This document shows, one piece after another, positions 1 through 8,994 of a stretch of DNA of 64,000 nucleotides. The notes under the pieces were generated by a model. It saw only the letters and a list, made by a program, of their open reading frames with translations. It ran no database searches and was not told the DNA's origin. Source of the DNA: Vagococcus salmoninarum (lineage in GTDB: Bacteria; Bacillota; Bacilli; Lactobacillales; Vagococcaceae); NCBI RefSeq assembly GCF_003987495.1, contig NZ_NGJU01000008.1, forward strand, positions 62,001 through 126,000, in the 5' to 3' direction. The position numbers and the translations under genes are program-made. Position 1 is the stretch's first letter, and each line of letters opens with the position of its first letter.

Positions 1-681
1 ATTATGACTAAATATATTTTACAACAAATTGGAATTCCTCAAGTACCATATGTGTCAGTGATGAAAACTAAGTGGAATGAAGAGCCGACAGAAGTCTTCG
101 CCCAATGTGAAGGTTCTTTAGTGTTTCCGATGTTTGTGAAACCAGCTAATATGGGGTCAAGTGTTGGAATTAATAAAGCTGAAAGTCGGGAAGAGTTAGA
201 AGCCGCGATCAATGAAGCTTTCTCATTTGACCAACGTGTCGTTGTCGAACAAGGAATTGAAGCCCGGGAAATTGAAATTGCCGTCTTAGGAAATGAAGAA
301 GTACGGACGACAGTTGCTGGTGAAATTGTTAAAACCGTTGATTTTTACGACTATGAATCGAAGTATTTAGATAATAGTGTGACGTTACAAATTCCAGCTG
401 AAATCCCTGAAGAGATTCATGAAAAAGCTCGTAAGTACGCAAAACAAGCTTACCTAGCCCTTGATGGCAGTGGCTTAAGCCGTTGTGATTTCTTCTTAAC
501 GAGTAACAATGAACTCTTTTTAAATGAATTAAATACAATGCCAGGTTTTACGCCTTTTAGTATGTACCCATTACTTTGGGAAGAGATGGGAATTAAGTAC
601 GGCGATTTAATTGAAGAACTTATTCAACTTGGTTTAATACGTCATCAACAAAAACAAGCTTTATCGTTAGATTATAATTAA
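1..681 (+). CDS. ddl: D-alanine--D-alanine ligase, C-terminal part (5' end outside window)
   Basis: ATP-grasp ligase that joins two D-alanines for the peptidoglycan stem peptide, in the cytoplasm. The reading frame is open from base 1, so the ATG at base 4 is internal and the N-terminal domain is missing. Visible motifs are KPANMGSSVGI (ATP-grasp loop), REIEIAVLGN, DFYDYESKY and the metal-binding end FLNELNTMPGF. The Tyr in the YDYESKY loop is what D-Ala-D-Ala ligases carry; D-Ala-D-Lac (vancomycin-resistance type) enzymes usually have His there, so ordinary specificity is inferred. murF follows after a weak terminator-like hairpin, giving the usual ddl-murF pair. Confidence 0.95.
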   Translation: MMTKYILQQIGIPQVPYVSVMKTKWNEEPTEVFAQCEGSLVFPMFVKPANMGSSVGINKAESREELEAAINEAFSFDQRVVVEQGIEAREIEIAVLGNEEVRTTVAGEIVKTVDFYDYESKYLDNSVTLQIPAEIPEEIHEKARKYAKQAYLALDGSGLSRCDFFLTSNNELFLNELNTMPGFTPFSMYPLLWEEMGIKYGDLIEELIQLGLIRHQQKQALSLDYN

Positions 682-690
682 ACTACTAGA

Positions 691-720
691 AGCTGAACCT
701 TTTGTGTTCGGCTTTTATTG
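691..720 (+). terminator. Weak terminator-like hairpin after ddl
   Basis: AGCTGAAC (691-698) pairs with GTTCGGCT (706-713), followed by TTTATTG. The U tract is short and no clear promoter follows, so read-through into murF is likely. Confidence 0.5.
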
Positions 721-740
721 TGTAAAGGATGAAGAAGAGC

Positions 741-2126
741 ATGAAACTATTAGTAAGTGAATTAGCAAAGGTCGTTAAGGCGGAAAATGATTGGCAACAA
801 TGGGCTGATGTTGTCGTTGAACACGTCGAATTTGATACGCGTAAAATTGTTAAGAACAGTTTGTTTGTGCCACTCCAAGGTGGGAACCGGGACGGCCATG
901 AATTTCTAGAAGTGGCGATTGAGTCAGGGGCTAGTGTGAGTTTATGGCAGAAAGAAGTAGCGCCGGCAAGGGCAAACTTTCCAATCTTAGTCGTTGAAGA
1001 TACGTTAATAGCGATGCAAAAAATTGCCATGTATTTTTTAAGTGTCGTTCAACCAAAAGTGATTGGCATTACAGGGAGTAATGGTAAAACAACGACTAAA
1101 GATATGGTTGCCAGTGTCTTAGGCCAACAATTTGAAACATACAAAACCCAAGGCAATTATAATAATCACATTGGCTTGCCTTATACGATCTTATCAATGC
1201 CTATGACAACAGAAATGTTAGTTTTAGAAATGGGCATGGATCACTTTGGAGAAATAGAAGTGTTAAGTCAGATTGCTCAACCTGATGTGGCAGCGATTAC
1301 GATGATTGGTGAATCACATATGGAGTTTTTAGGCAGCCGAGCTGGGATCGCCAAAGCTAAGATGGAAATTGTTAGTGGCTTAAAAGCAGGGGGCTTGCTA
1401 GTTGTCCCAGGTGAGGAACCTTTATTGAAGCCATTATTAGAACAAGTTTCTCAAAAGGTTCTTACTTTTGGGCCTAGTCAGAAAAATAATCTAAGTGCCC
1501 AAATCACCGCAGAAACTAAAGTAGAGACGACTTTTAATGTTCCTAACTATCAAAACAGTCAGTTTGTGATTCCCGTTTTAGGTCAATATAATGTTAATAA
1601 TGCCTTAATTGCTTTAGCAATCGGTAGCTATTTTGAGATGGAGATTGGGAAGATGGCCACTGGTTTGGCTGAGTTGGATTTAACAAAAAGTCGAACAGAG
1701 TGGTTAGTAGCGGCGAATGGTGCGGAAATTTTAAGTGATGTCTATAATGCTAACCCAACGGCCATGTCTTTAGTTTTAGATACTTTTAGTCAGTTGCCAA
1801 GTAGCGGTCGTAAATATGCTGTGTTAGCTGATATGGGTGAATTAGGTGATTCTTCACAAAGTTTACATGAAAAAATGGCAGAGCATTTAGATCCAGAAAA
1901 AATTCAAGAAGTATTTTTATTTGGTCCGCAAATGAAGGCTTTATTCAAAAAGTTAAGCTTGAAATACCCGAAAGGGCAAGTGTCTCATTATGACCTGGAT
2001 GCTAAAGGGGAGTTGATAACTAAAGTTCTTGAAGGGCTACAATCAACAGATATGATTGTCCTAAAAGGGAGCAATAGTATGAAACTAATTGAAATTGTTG
2101 AAAAATTAACTGAAAACAAAAGCTAG
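741..2126 (+). CDS. murF: UDP-N-acetylmuramoyl-tripeptide--D-alanyl-D-alanine ligase
   Basis: Cytoplasmic Mur ligase that adds D-Ala-D-Ala, the Ddl product, to UDP-MurNAc-tripeptide. Visible are the N-terminal substrate domain, the ATP-binding loop GITGSNGKTTTKD, the conserved GNYNNHIGLPYT and EMGMDHFGEI stretches, and a C-terminal domain with DVYNANPTAM and LADMGELG. An in-frame ATG lies at 729, but the AAGG sequence abuts it. The ATG at 741 has AAGGA at a workable distance and gives the family-typical MKLLVSELAKVV start, so it is preferred (461 aa). It pairs functionally with the preceding ddl. Confidence 0.95.
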   Translation: MKLLVSELAKVVKAENDWQQWADVVVEHVEFDTRKIVKNSLFVPLQGGNRDGHEFLEVAIESGASVSLWQKEVAPARANFPILVVEDTLIAMQKIAMYFLSVVQPKVIGITGSNGKTTTKDMVASVLGQQFETYKTQGNYNNHIGLPYTILSMPMTTEMLVLEMGMDHFGEIEVLSQIAQPDVAAITMIGESHMEFLGSRAGIAKAKMEIVSGLKAGGLLVVPGEEPLLKPLLEQVSQKVLTFGPSQKNNLSAQITAETKVETTFNVPNYQNSQFVIPVLGQYNVNNALIALAIGSYFEMEIGKMATGLAELDLTKSRTEWLVAANGAEILSDVYNANPTAMSLVLDTFSQLPSSGRKYAVLADMGELGDSSQSLHEKMAEHLDPEKIQEVFLFGPQMKALFKKLSLKYPKGQVSHYDLDAKGELITKVLEGLQSTDMIVLKGSNSMKLIEIVEKLTENKS

Positions 2127-2132
2127 TTTACA

Positions 2133-2161
2133 TTGTAAAGCAATCTGTTCTATGGTATACT
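2133..2161 (+). promoter_or_regulatory. SigmaA-type promoter of cshA
   Basis: TTGTAA (2133-2138), a 17-bp spacer and TATACT (2156-2161). Transcription would start near 2168, leaving a leader of about 485 nt before the TTG start of cshA. Confidence 0.75.
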
Positions 2162-2167
2162 AGGACG

Positions 2168-2652
2168 GATGTGGGCAATTACGAGGCACAGTTGCGACTG
2201 TTGTTAGATGATAGATAAATATAGTTGGAATAAAGTTGCAACGCTTTGCGTGACGATTATTCTAACAATTGATTAGGTTAACTAATAATTAACGAATGAT
2301 AGTCAAGAACAGACGCATAGACAAATTAGTTTAAAGACTCAGTGAGTCATTACTAATTCAAGGTTGCATCGGAAAAAGAAGCATAGATAAATTAGTTTCG
2401 ACTAACTTATCAAAAAATAGATAGATCGGCAAACAAAACTTAAGGACACCGCTATTCTAGCAATTTATTGCGTAGAGCTAGGGGTTCCGGAAGATTTCTG
2501 TAAACCGAACAAGTAACACAGAATAAGCAGACATCGGTAAAACAAAAATTAAGGAGGACTATTATTCTTAGGAAGCGAAGCGACTTAGAGATAACAGTTA
2601 CCGGATAATTTTTGTTAGCCGAATAGGTTCACAAAAATTAGGAGGATATCAT
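2168..2652 (+). promoter_or_regulatory. Long structured 5' leader of cshA with duplicated RNA units
   Basis: No ORF is visible in this stretch. It is dense in hairpins: GTTGGAATAA/TTATTCTAAC (2224-2233/2257-2266); AATTAGT + GACTC / GAGTC + ACTAATT (2324-2358); and an 11-position stem capped by TTCG (2386-2411). Two imperfect tandem units of about 110 nt follow (from about 2425 and 2533). Each begins ATCGG, an A/C-rich stretch, then TTAAGGA, and ends CCGGA...CCGAA. In the last unit TAATTTTTGT (2606-2615) pairs perfectly with ACAAAAATTA (2631-2640), which touches the AGGAGG ribosome-binding site. An identical ACAAAAATTA copy lies upstream at 2542-2551. A translational switch or cold-responsive leader is inferred. 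Confidence 0.7.
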
Positions 2653-4275
2653 TTGAAATTTGAAGAATTAGGTTTAGCACCAGAGTTATTAGAAGCTGTA
2701 AAACGCGCAGGGTTTGAGGAAGCCACACCAGTCCAAGCTGGGACAATTCCTTTAGCATTAGAAGGAAAAGACGTCATTGGACAAGCTCAAACAGGAACTG
2801 GTAAAACAGCTGCCTTTGGGCTACCTATGTTACAAAAAATTGACCCATCAAAACGTATGGTTCAAGGGCTAGTAATCGCGCCTACTCGTGAGTTAGCGAT
2901 TCAAACACAAGAAGAATTATTCCGTTTAGGAAAAGACAAACGCATTAAAGTTCAAGTCGTTTACGGTGGAGCAGATATCGGCCGTCAAATTCGCGCCCTT
3001 AAAGATGGTCCACACATTGTTGTTGGAACACCTGGTCGTTTAATTGACCATATCAACCGTAAAACATTGAAATTAGAAACAGTTGAAACATTAGTTTTAG
3101 ATGAAGCTGATGAAATGTTAAACATGGGATTCTTAGAAGATATCGAAAAGATTATCTCTAAAACACCTGCTAACAGACAAACACTGTTATTCTCAGCAAC
3201 AATGCCTGATCAAATCAAACGCATTGGTGTTAAATTCATGGAAAATCCAGAACACGTTGCTATTAAAGCGACAGAATTAAGTTCTAACTTAATTGATCAA
3301 TATTATGTTCGTAGTAAAGACTTCGAAAAATTCGATATTATGACTCGTTTATTAGATGTTCAAACACCAGAATTAACAATTGTTTTTGGTCGTACGAAAC
3401 GTCGTGTTGATGAATTAGCTCGTGGTTTAGAATTACGTGGCTATAAAGCTGAAGGAATTCATGGCGATTTATCACAACAAAAACGGATGAGCGTTTTACG
3501 TTCGTTCAAAGGTGGTCAATTAGACATCTTAGTAGCAACAGACGTTGCCGCTCGTGGCTTAGATATTTCAGGAGTAACACACGTTTACAACTACGATATT
3601 CCACAAGATCCAGAAAGCTATGTTCACCGTATTGGTAGAACTGGACGTGCTGGAAATGACGGTATGTCAGTAACTTTCGTGACTCCAAACGAAATGAGCT
3701 ACTTACACACAATTGAAAACTTAACTAAGAAAAAAATGACACCTTTACGTCCACCAACTCAAAAAGAAGCAATCCAAGGACAAATCGGTGCAGCAATTGA
3801 ATCAATTCAAACACAAATGGCAGCTAATGGTCTTGAAGAATACCAAAAAACTGCTGAAGATTTGTTAAGTGAATATTCTGCTGAAGATTTAGCAGCCTTA
3901 TTAGTAAAAACTGTTGCTAAAGAAACATCATCTGAAGTACCAGTTAAAATTACTCCAGAACGTCCGTTACCATCAGGTGGTAAACGTGGCGGCGGTGGCG
4001 GTGGAAACCGTGGCCGTAGTGGTGGCAATCGTGGCGGAGGCCAAGGCGGCAACCGTGGTGGCGGTCAAGGTGGCAATCGTGGCGGAGGCCAAGGTGGCAA
4101 CCGTGGTGGTGGTCAAGGCGGACGTCGTGACGACCGTCGTCGTTGGGATGATAAAAACAAACCTGGCGGTAGCGAAGCTAAAAAAGGCAACTTCAAAAAA
4201 CAAGATGGACCTGCCAAAAAAGCAGCGCCAAAAAAAGCTAACCGCGATTTCGTAATTAGAACAAGTAATAAGTAA
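2653..4275 (+). CDS. cshA: DEAD-box ATP-dependent RNA helicase CshA
   Basis: RNA helicase of the CshA type, known in Firmicutes for work in ribosome assembly, RNA decay and cold growth. Start is TTG behind AGGAGG (2640-2645) with 7-nt spacing. Motifs in order: Q-motif region (residues 1-30), Walker A AQTGTGKT (45-52), PTRELA, DEAD inside VLDEADEML (about 150), SAT, and [10 protein letters not shown] (about 325). The C-terminus from about residue 441 is a basic Gly/Arg-rich tail with four NRGGGQGG repeats, then a Lys-rich end, a typical RNA-binding extension. The 540-aa length is normal for the family. It is monocistronic, between its own promoter and a strong terminator. Confidence 0.95.
   Translation: MKFEELGLAPELLEAVKRAGFEEATPVQAGTIPLALEGKDVIGQAQTGTGKTAAFGLPMLQKIDPSKRMVQGLVIAPTRELAIQTQEELFRLGKDKRIKVQVVYGGADIGRQIRALKDGPHIVVGTPGRLIDHINRKTLKLETVETLVLDEADEMLNMGFLEDIEKIISKTPANRQTLLFSATMPDQIKRIGVKFMENPEHVAIKATELSSNLIDQYYVRSKDFEKFDIMTRLLDVQTPELTIVFGRTKRRVDELARGLELRGYKAEGIHGDLSQQKRMSVLRSFKGGQLDILVATDVAARGLDISGVTHVYNYDIPQDPESYVHRIGRTGRAGNDGMSVTFVTPNEMSYLHTIENLTKKKMTPLRPPTQKEAIQGQIGAAIESIQTQMAANGLEEYQKTAEDLLSEYSAEDLAALLVKTVAKETSSEVPVKITPERPLPSGGKRGGGGGGNRGRSGGNRGGGQGGNRGGGQGGNRGGGQGGNRGGGQGGRRDDRRRWDDKNKPGGSEAKKGNFKKQDGPAKKAAPKKANRDFVIRTSNK
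4024..4119 (+). repeat. Four 24-nt repeats in the cshA RGG tail
   Basis: Four units (4024-4047, 4048-4071, 4072-4095, 4096-4119) encode GNRGGGQG-type octapeptides. Units 1+2 and 3+4 are nearly identical 48-nt blocks, which suggests a recent block duplication. In-frame copy-number change is expected. Confidence 0.9.
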
Positions 4276-4288
4276 TCAAACGTTTGAA

Positions 4289-4321
4289 AAGTGTGGATCT
4301 TTAAGATTCACACTTTTTTTA
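4289..4321 (+). terminator. Rho-independent terminator of cshA
   Basis: An 11-bp stem from AAGTGTGGATC to its complement (4289-4299/4305-4315), followed by a T run. Confidence 0.93.
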
Positions 4322-4334
4322 TTTCTCAGATAGA

Positions 4335-4343
4335 TGGTATAAT
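4335..4343 (+). promoter_or_regulatory. Extended -10 promoter of acpS
   Basis: TGG-TATAAT (TATAAT 4338-4343) with an extended -10 TG. No good -35 is seen at the correct distance. Confidence 0.55.
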
Positions 4344-4397
4344 TAAAAGTAAGATTACTCATAGTTAGATGAGTTTTAAAAGAAGTGAGGGATAAGT

Positions 4398-4748
4398 GTG
4401 ATCAAAGGAATTGGCGTTGATATCGTTGAAATGGAACGAATCGAAAAGATAATTAGTGATAACTTAAAATTTGTTGACCGGGTCTTGACTGACAAAGAAT
4501 ATGAACGATTTGCTAGTTTAAAAGGTCGTCGACAAGTTGAGTATTTAGCCGGACGTTTCGCTTGTAAAGAAGCATTTTCCAAAGCTTACGGTACTGGGAT
4601 AGGTAAATTAACATTACAAGACATTGAAATCTTAACAGGTGAGCGAGGGGAACCAATCGTGACTAAATCGCCTTTTAAGGGGAATGTTCACGTCTCGATT
4701 TCCCATACAGACAGCATTGCGATTGGTCAAATAGTACTAGAAGAATAA
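4398..4748 (+). CDS. acpS: Holo-[acyl-carrier-protein] synthase
   Basis: Transfers 4'-phosphopantetheine from CoA to the serine of acyl carrier protein (an acpP lies at 26642 in this window). Start GTG with GAGGG 6 nt upstream; 116 aa, normal for AcpS. Conserved GIGVDIVEMERIE with the metal-binding Asp, the FACKEAFSKA helix and the C-terminal VHVSISHTDSIA are all present. In many Firmicutes alr follows acpS; here the next gene is on the opposite strand and no alr is present. Confidence 0.95.
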   Translation: MIKGIGVDIVEMERIEKIISDNLKFVDRVLTDKEYERFASLKGRRQVEYLAGRFACKEAFSKAYGTGIGKLTLQDIEILTGERGEPIVTKSPFKGNVHVSISHTDSIAIGQIVLEE

Positions 4749-4750
4749 AG

Positions 4751-4780
4751 AAAAACGTCACCTGAAAAGGCGACGTTTTT
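4751..4780. terminator. Bidirectional terminator between acpS and the convergent gene
   Basis: AAAAACGTC (4751-4759) pairs with GACGTTTTT (4772-4780). A and T runs on both sides let it serve both strands. Confidence 0.88.
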
Positions 4781-5156
4781 ATGTGATTTGACGTTTTTTA
4801 GTTGAATTAGCAATTTTCGATTTTAAAAAACTAATTTTACGAATCGAATTAATAGGGATCATCCGGATGCTCTGGGTTTTCTGATCAGATAAAATGATGA
4901 TGTCAGGGTTGTTTTCATTGGCACGCAATTTTCCGGCAACAGTTTCAAAAGGTTGATTAGGGTCATTAGATTCAGCAATATGAATCACAACGAAAGAATT
5001 TTCAGAACAGGCTAAGTTAATTTTTTTTCTTAATTTGTCTCTGTCTTTGGACAATTTAATGTCATCGTTGATAAACGCTGCTAATAACTTTTGAGATGAA
5101 TCGGAAATTAGTTTAGTTAATATTTTGACACTATTTGTAGGTTTCTCTTTCGCCAA
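4779..5156 (-). CDS. Uncharacterised protein, possible small beta-barrel C-terminal domain
   Basis: I do not recognise this 125-aa protein. Start is TTG behind a strong AGGAGGT site, and a consensus sigmaA promoter lies upstream. The N-terminal half is charged and helical-looking, with a KDRDKLRKK stretch. It is followed by a beta-rich run with FVVIHIAES. The C-terminal half alternates strands (VAGKLRANENNPDIIILSD, then SIRMIPINSIRKISF), a pattern like small SH3/Sm-like or YolD-like barrels. It ends in a basic tail (KSKIANSTKKRQIT). There is no signal peptide or membrane segment. An RNA- or protein-binding regulator is possible but unproven. Confidence 0.75.
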   Translation of the reverse strand: MAKEKPTNSVKILTKLISDSSQKLLAAFINDDIKLSKDRDKLRKKINLACSENSFVVIHIAESNDPNQPFETVAGKLRANENNPDIIILSDQKTQSIRMIPINSIRKISFLKSKIANSTKKRQIT

Positions 5157-5198
5157 TTTTGCTTACCTCCTCGTTAATAAATGATAACTGTGAATACT

Positions 5199-5228
5199 AT
5201 TATACCGAACATTTGTTTCATAAGTCAA
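5199..5228 (-). promoter_or_regulatory. SigmaA promoter of the minus-strand hypothetical gene
   Basis: Read on the minus strand: TTGACT, an 18-bp spacer and TATAAT (complement of 5223-5228 and 5199-5204). Confidence 0.75.
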
Positions 5229-5316
5229 CTGCTAGGAATAGTTGAAAACGTTTTTCGAGATAAAATAACAGGGGGCTGATTTGAGAAGTAAGTAAGAGCT
5301 AGCCGGTTAGTAGCTA

Positions 5317-5325
5317 TGGTATAAT
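5317..5325 (+). promoter_or_regulatory. Extended -10 promoter of the patatin gene
   Basis: TGG-TATAAT (TATAAT 5320-5325), about 30 nt before the gene. The -35 region is poor. Confidence 0.55.
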
Positions 5326-5359
5326 AGTTAGTAAGAAAAGGCTGAGGAAGGTGATAAGA

Positions 5360-7114
5360 TTGGGACAAAGACGCTTAAATAAAGTTGATTTGCAGGAAGT
5401 TTCAAACTTATTACCAGAAATGACACAATTTTTACCGATTTATCTAAGTAACAGTCAAAGTCGTCAAAAATATTATGCTAGTTTTTTCCGTGAAGATGTT
5501 AACTTAGAACTAGTCAAAATCGAAAGCCATGAGAAGGTGTTAGGCTTTTTAAGTCTATTAATTGAAGGCAAGACCTTACTACTAACTAATCTGCTTGTAC
5601 CAGCTCATAAAAATAGCCGTAAGTATGGCTTAGATTTTTGGCTAAAGCACGTTGAGAAACTTGCTAAAGAAGAATTATGTGAAAGACTTCAGCTTAACTT
5701 GGCACCAGTCAATGGCTATATCAAAAATTTATTAGTGGCAAAAGGCTACAGTTTTCAGGTGACATCAGGGGGAGACTGGCAGTTTACGAAAAGACTGAAT
5801 TATCGCAGAGGGTTAGTCTTGGCAGGTGGTGGCGCACGAGGGGCTTTTCAAATAGGTGCTTGGCGCGGCTTACAAGAATTAGGGATAACTTATGATCTGA
5901 TATGTGGTACTTCCGTTGGTGGGTTAAATGGTGGGTTGATTTTACAAGGGGATTATCAAGCTGCGGAAAAAATGTGGCGTGAGATTGAAACGAAGCAGAT
6001 TCTTGATTTTGAAACAGTTGCTGAGGAAGTTGATTATTCACCAGTGACGTTACTTAAAACAATTCAACGGTTTACTTTTTCAGCTTTAGTAAAACAAGGA
6101 GTCAGCACCGCACCTTTACAGAAATTGATTGAAGAGTTGATTGACGAAGAAAAGATGATGAACAGTGAGAAAGAATTCTATATATGTACAACGGAATTGC
6201 CTCATTTAAAGGAACGAGTTGTTTCTATAAAGGACAGCTTACCAGGGGAATTTCATAAGTGGTTGTTAGCTTCTTCCTCTTTCTTTCCTGCAATGGCAGC
6301 GGCGGAAATAGCTGGTAAGTATTACGTTGATGGGGGATATCGTAACAATATTCCGATAGATGTCGCCTTAAACCAGGGGGCAACAGAATTACTTGTGATT
6401 GACGTCAAAGGCCCTGGGATTACCAAACCAGTCCTAGTTCCAGCAGAAGTACCTATTAAGTGGGTGAGTAGCCCGTGGAATTTAGGGGCAGTCTTATTAT
6501 TCGATGGGGCCCGCTCCCACTGGAACATTGAATTAGGTTACTTAGAAACCTTAAAGGCTTACGGTGTCTATGAAGGTTACTGGTATAGTTTTACGAAAGA
6601 AGATCAGTCTAGTCGCCAAGGGGAATGGCAAAAGCAGTTTAATGGCTTGTTAATGAAGGAGTTGCAAGTCAGAGGTAAACATGTAGCTAAAACTGAGTTA
6701 CCTACTTATTTAAAAGAACTTTTGAAAAAAATCCGTAAAACGTATTCTCACGATTTAAAAGCTGAGTCAGTTAGTTTATTCGTGTTAGAATATCTAGGCA
6801 AAGCCTTTAATTTGTCACCGATTCAATTATATAGTGTGGAAAGTTTTAGTCAGGAAATTTGTGTTAAAATGAAAAAAAGTCAAACCGAGCTAGTGACAGG
6901 GAACAAAATGTTGCTGACTTTACCGGAATGGAGCAGGCTTTATTTAGAAGAACTGCCCTTACCGACAGAGAAACAACAAATTCTCTATTTGTATCATAAA
7001 ATAAAAGGGGAACAGCGGGAAAATCTCTTTCACGTTATGGCGAACATCGCCCCCTTACCTTATTTAGCGGCGTTAGTTTTAAATCATTTATTAGGAAATA
7101 AAGATGAAAAATAA
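5360..7114 (+). CDS. GNAT-like domain fused to a patatin-like phospholipase
   Basis: A 584-aa two-domain protein. Residues about 1-145 look like a GNAT acetyltransferase-type fold (VLGFLSLLIEGKTLLLTNLLV, then a helix and the LVAKGYSF end). From about 150 comes a patatin domain with the oxyanion loop GGGARGAFQIG (about 155), nucleophile GTSVGG (about 182) and catalytic Asp in VDGGYRNN (about 323). These form the Ser-Asp dyad of patatin lipid acyl hydrolases. A further 200-residue C-terminal region has no motif I know. A GTG at 5351 is in frame, but AAGGTG sits correctly for the TTG at 5360, so I chose TTG. No signal peptide. It probably acts on membrane lipids or acyl esters; substrate unknown. 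Confidence 0.85.
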   Translation: MGQRRLNKVDLQEVSNLLPEMTQFLPIYLSNSQSRQKYYASFFREDVNLELVKIESHEKVLGFLSLLIEGKTLLLTNLLVPAHKNSRKYGLDFWLKHVEKLAKEELCERLQLNLAPVNGYIKNLLVAKGYSFQVTSGGDWQFTKRLNYRRGLVLAGGGARGAFQIGAWRGLQELGITYDLICGTSVGGLNGGLILQGDYQAAEKMWREIETKQILDFETVAEEVDYSPVTLLKTIQRFTFSALVKQGVSTAPLQKLIEELIDEEKMMNSEKEFYICTTELPHLKERVVSIKDSLPGEFHKWLLASSSFFPAMAAAEIAGKYYVDGGYRNNIPIDVALNQGATELLVIDVKGPGITKPVLVPAEVPIKWVSSPWNLGAVLLFDGARSHWNIELGYLETLKAYGVYEGYWYSFTKEDQSSRQGEWQKQFNGLLMKELQVRGKHVAKTELPTYLKELLKKIRKTYSHDLKAESVSLFVLEYLGKAFNLSPIQLYSVESFSQEICVKMKKSQTELVTGNKMLLTLPEWSRLYLEELPLPTEKQQILYLYHKIKGEQRENLFHVMANIAPLPYLAALVLNHLLGNKDEK

Positions 7115-7126
7115 AGGAGCATCAGT

Positions 7127-7348
7127 ATGGCACAAGAATTTAGTTATGAAATTGTCGAAGAAATTGCTGTCTTAGGTGAAAACGCCAAAGGCTGGAAAAA
7201 AGAATTAAACTTAATTAGTTGGAACGGTCGAGCACCGAAGTTTGACTTACGGGACTGGGCACCAGAGCATGAGAAAATGGCCAAAGGGATCACTTTGAGC
7301 AATGAAGAATTTGCAGCTCTAAAAAAAGTTTTAAGTGACATGGACTAA
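7127..7348 (+). CDS. YdbC-family PC4/Sub1-like ssDNA-binding protein
   Basis: A 73-aa protein matching the YdbC family, whose Lactococcus member has a PC4-like fold and binds single-stranded DNA. The aromatic and basic stretch GWKKELNLISWNGRAPKFDLRDW and the closing helix EEFAALKKVL are the recognisable parts. Start ATG has AAAGGAG upstream. It lies 12 nt after the patatin gene and 35 nt before yicC, so all three are probably co-transcribed. The biological role, such as transcription or repair support, is not established. Confidence 0.85.
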   Translation: MAQEFSYEIVEEIAVLGENAKGWKKELNLISWNGRAPKFDLRDWAPEHEKMAKGITLSNEEFAALKKVLSDMD

Positions 7349-7383
7349 AAATTTAAGCAAGAGTGACAGAGGAGTGTGGAAAG

Positions 7384-8268
7384 ATGAAAAGTATGACTGG
7401 TTTTGGTAAAGCGACCTATTTTCAAGAACCCTATCAGATTGATTTTGAAGTGAAATCAGTCAATCACCGCTTTTTAGATACTCAAATTAGATTGCCGCGA
7501 GAATACAATGTGATGGAGATGCCTCTCCGCCAATTAATCAAAGCTGAAATTAGTCGAGGGCGAATTGAAACCTCTGTTTATGTGACTAAAAGTAGTGGGG
7601 CGAGTAAAGAGCTTCGAATCAACTGGCTCCTCTTAGATAGTTTAATTAAACAGTTAACAGAAGCGGAAGAGAGCCGTTATTTAGACTTATCTTTTGATAC
7701 TCAGAGCATCGTCAATGGCTTAGTCAATCACGATGATTTTTTTGAAATTGTCGAAAATCAAGAGGAAGACCCTGACTTAGAAAGTTATTTTTTAGCGGGA
7801 ATGACAGCAGCGTTAATAAAATTAAATCAGAGTCGGGAAACAGAAGGCCAAGACATTGCTAGTCTTTTAACAAATTATTTAACGGATTTTAAAGCAGAGC
7901 TAGCACTGGTTGTCAGTTCCGCAGAGCTTTACGAAGCAGACTATCAACAAAAGCTGACAGCGAAAGTGACAGACCTTTTAGGGGAGTCAGTCGACGAAAG
8001 CCGCTTACTAACGGAAGTCACCTTACTAATTGAACGAGGAGACATTCACGAAGAACTTGACCGTTTAGACATTCATATAAAGAAACTGCAAGGGTTGCTA
8101 CTAGTTAAAACCCCTATTGGTAGAGAAATGGATTTTCTAATTCAAGAAATGAATCGGGAAGTCAATACGATTGGCTCAAAATCAGCGCCAATCACAATTA
8201 AAGAAAGTGTTGTCCAAATGAAGACAATCTTAGAAAAAATCCGTGAACAAGTCCAAAACGTCGAGTAA
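7384..8268 (+). CDS. yicC: YicC/YloC family endoribonuclease-type protein
   Basis: Begins with the family signature MKSMTGFGKA, and its C-terminus carries EMDFLIQEMNREVNTIGSKS. Members in E. coli and B. subtilis have been reported to have endoribonuclease or RNA-decay functions. Start ATG at 7384 with AGAGGAG at good spacing; 294 aa, the normal length. As in many Firmicutes it sits directly upstream of gmk and rpoZ. Confidence 0.93.
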   Translation: MKSMTGFGKATYFQEPYQIDFEVKSVNHRFLDTQIRLPREYNVMEMPLRQLIKAEISRGRIETSVYVTKSSGASKELRINWLLLDSLIKQLTEAEESRYLDLSFDTQSIVNGLVNHDDFFEIVENQEEDPDLESYFLAGMTAALIKLNQSRETEGQDIASLLTNYLTDFKAELALVVSSAELYEADYQQKLTAKVTDLLGESVDESRLLTEVTLLIERGDIHEELDRLDIHIKKLQGLLLVKTPIGREMDFLIQEMNREVNTIGSKSAPITIKESVVQMKTILEKIREQVQNVE

Positions 8269-8332
8269 AATGAGAATCTGCCTAGATTATGGCAATTATT
8301 CCAAAAAAAACTTGAAGAAGAGTGATTTATAG

Positions 8333-8989
<657 letters not shown>

Positions 8990-8994
8990 GCCAA

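Noticed and set aside
2127-2652. T-box or known riboswitch in the cshA leader
   Set aside because: No T-box sequence (AGGGTGG-type) and no recognisable core of known riboswitches was found.
3914-4255. Long overlapping frames on both strands across the cshA tail
   Set aside because: They are products of the GC-rich Gly/Arg repeat and have no ribosome sites.
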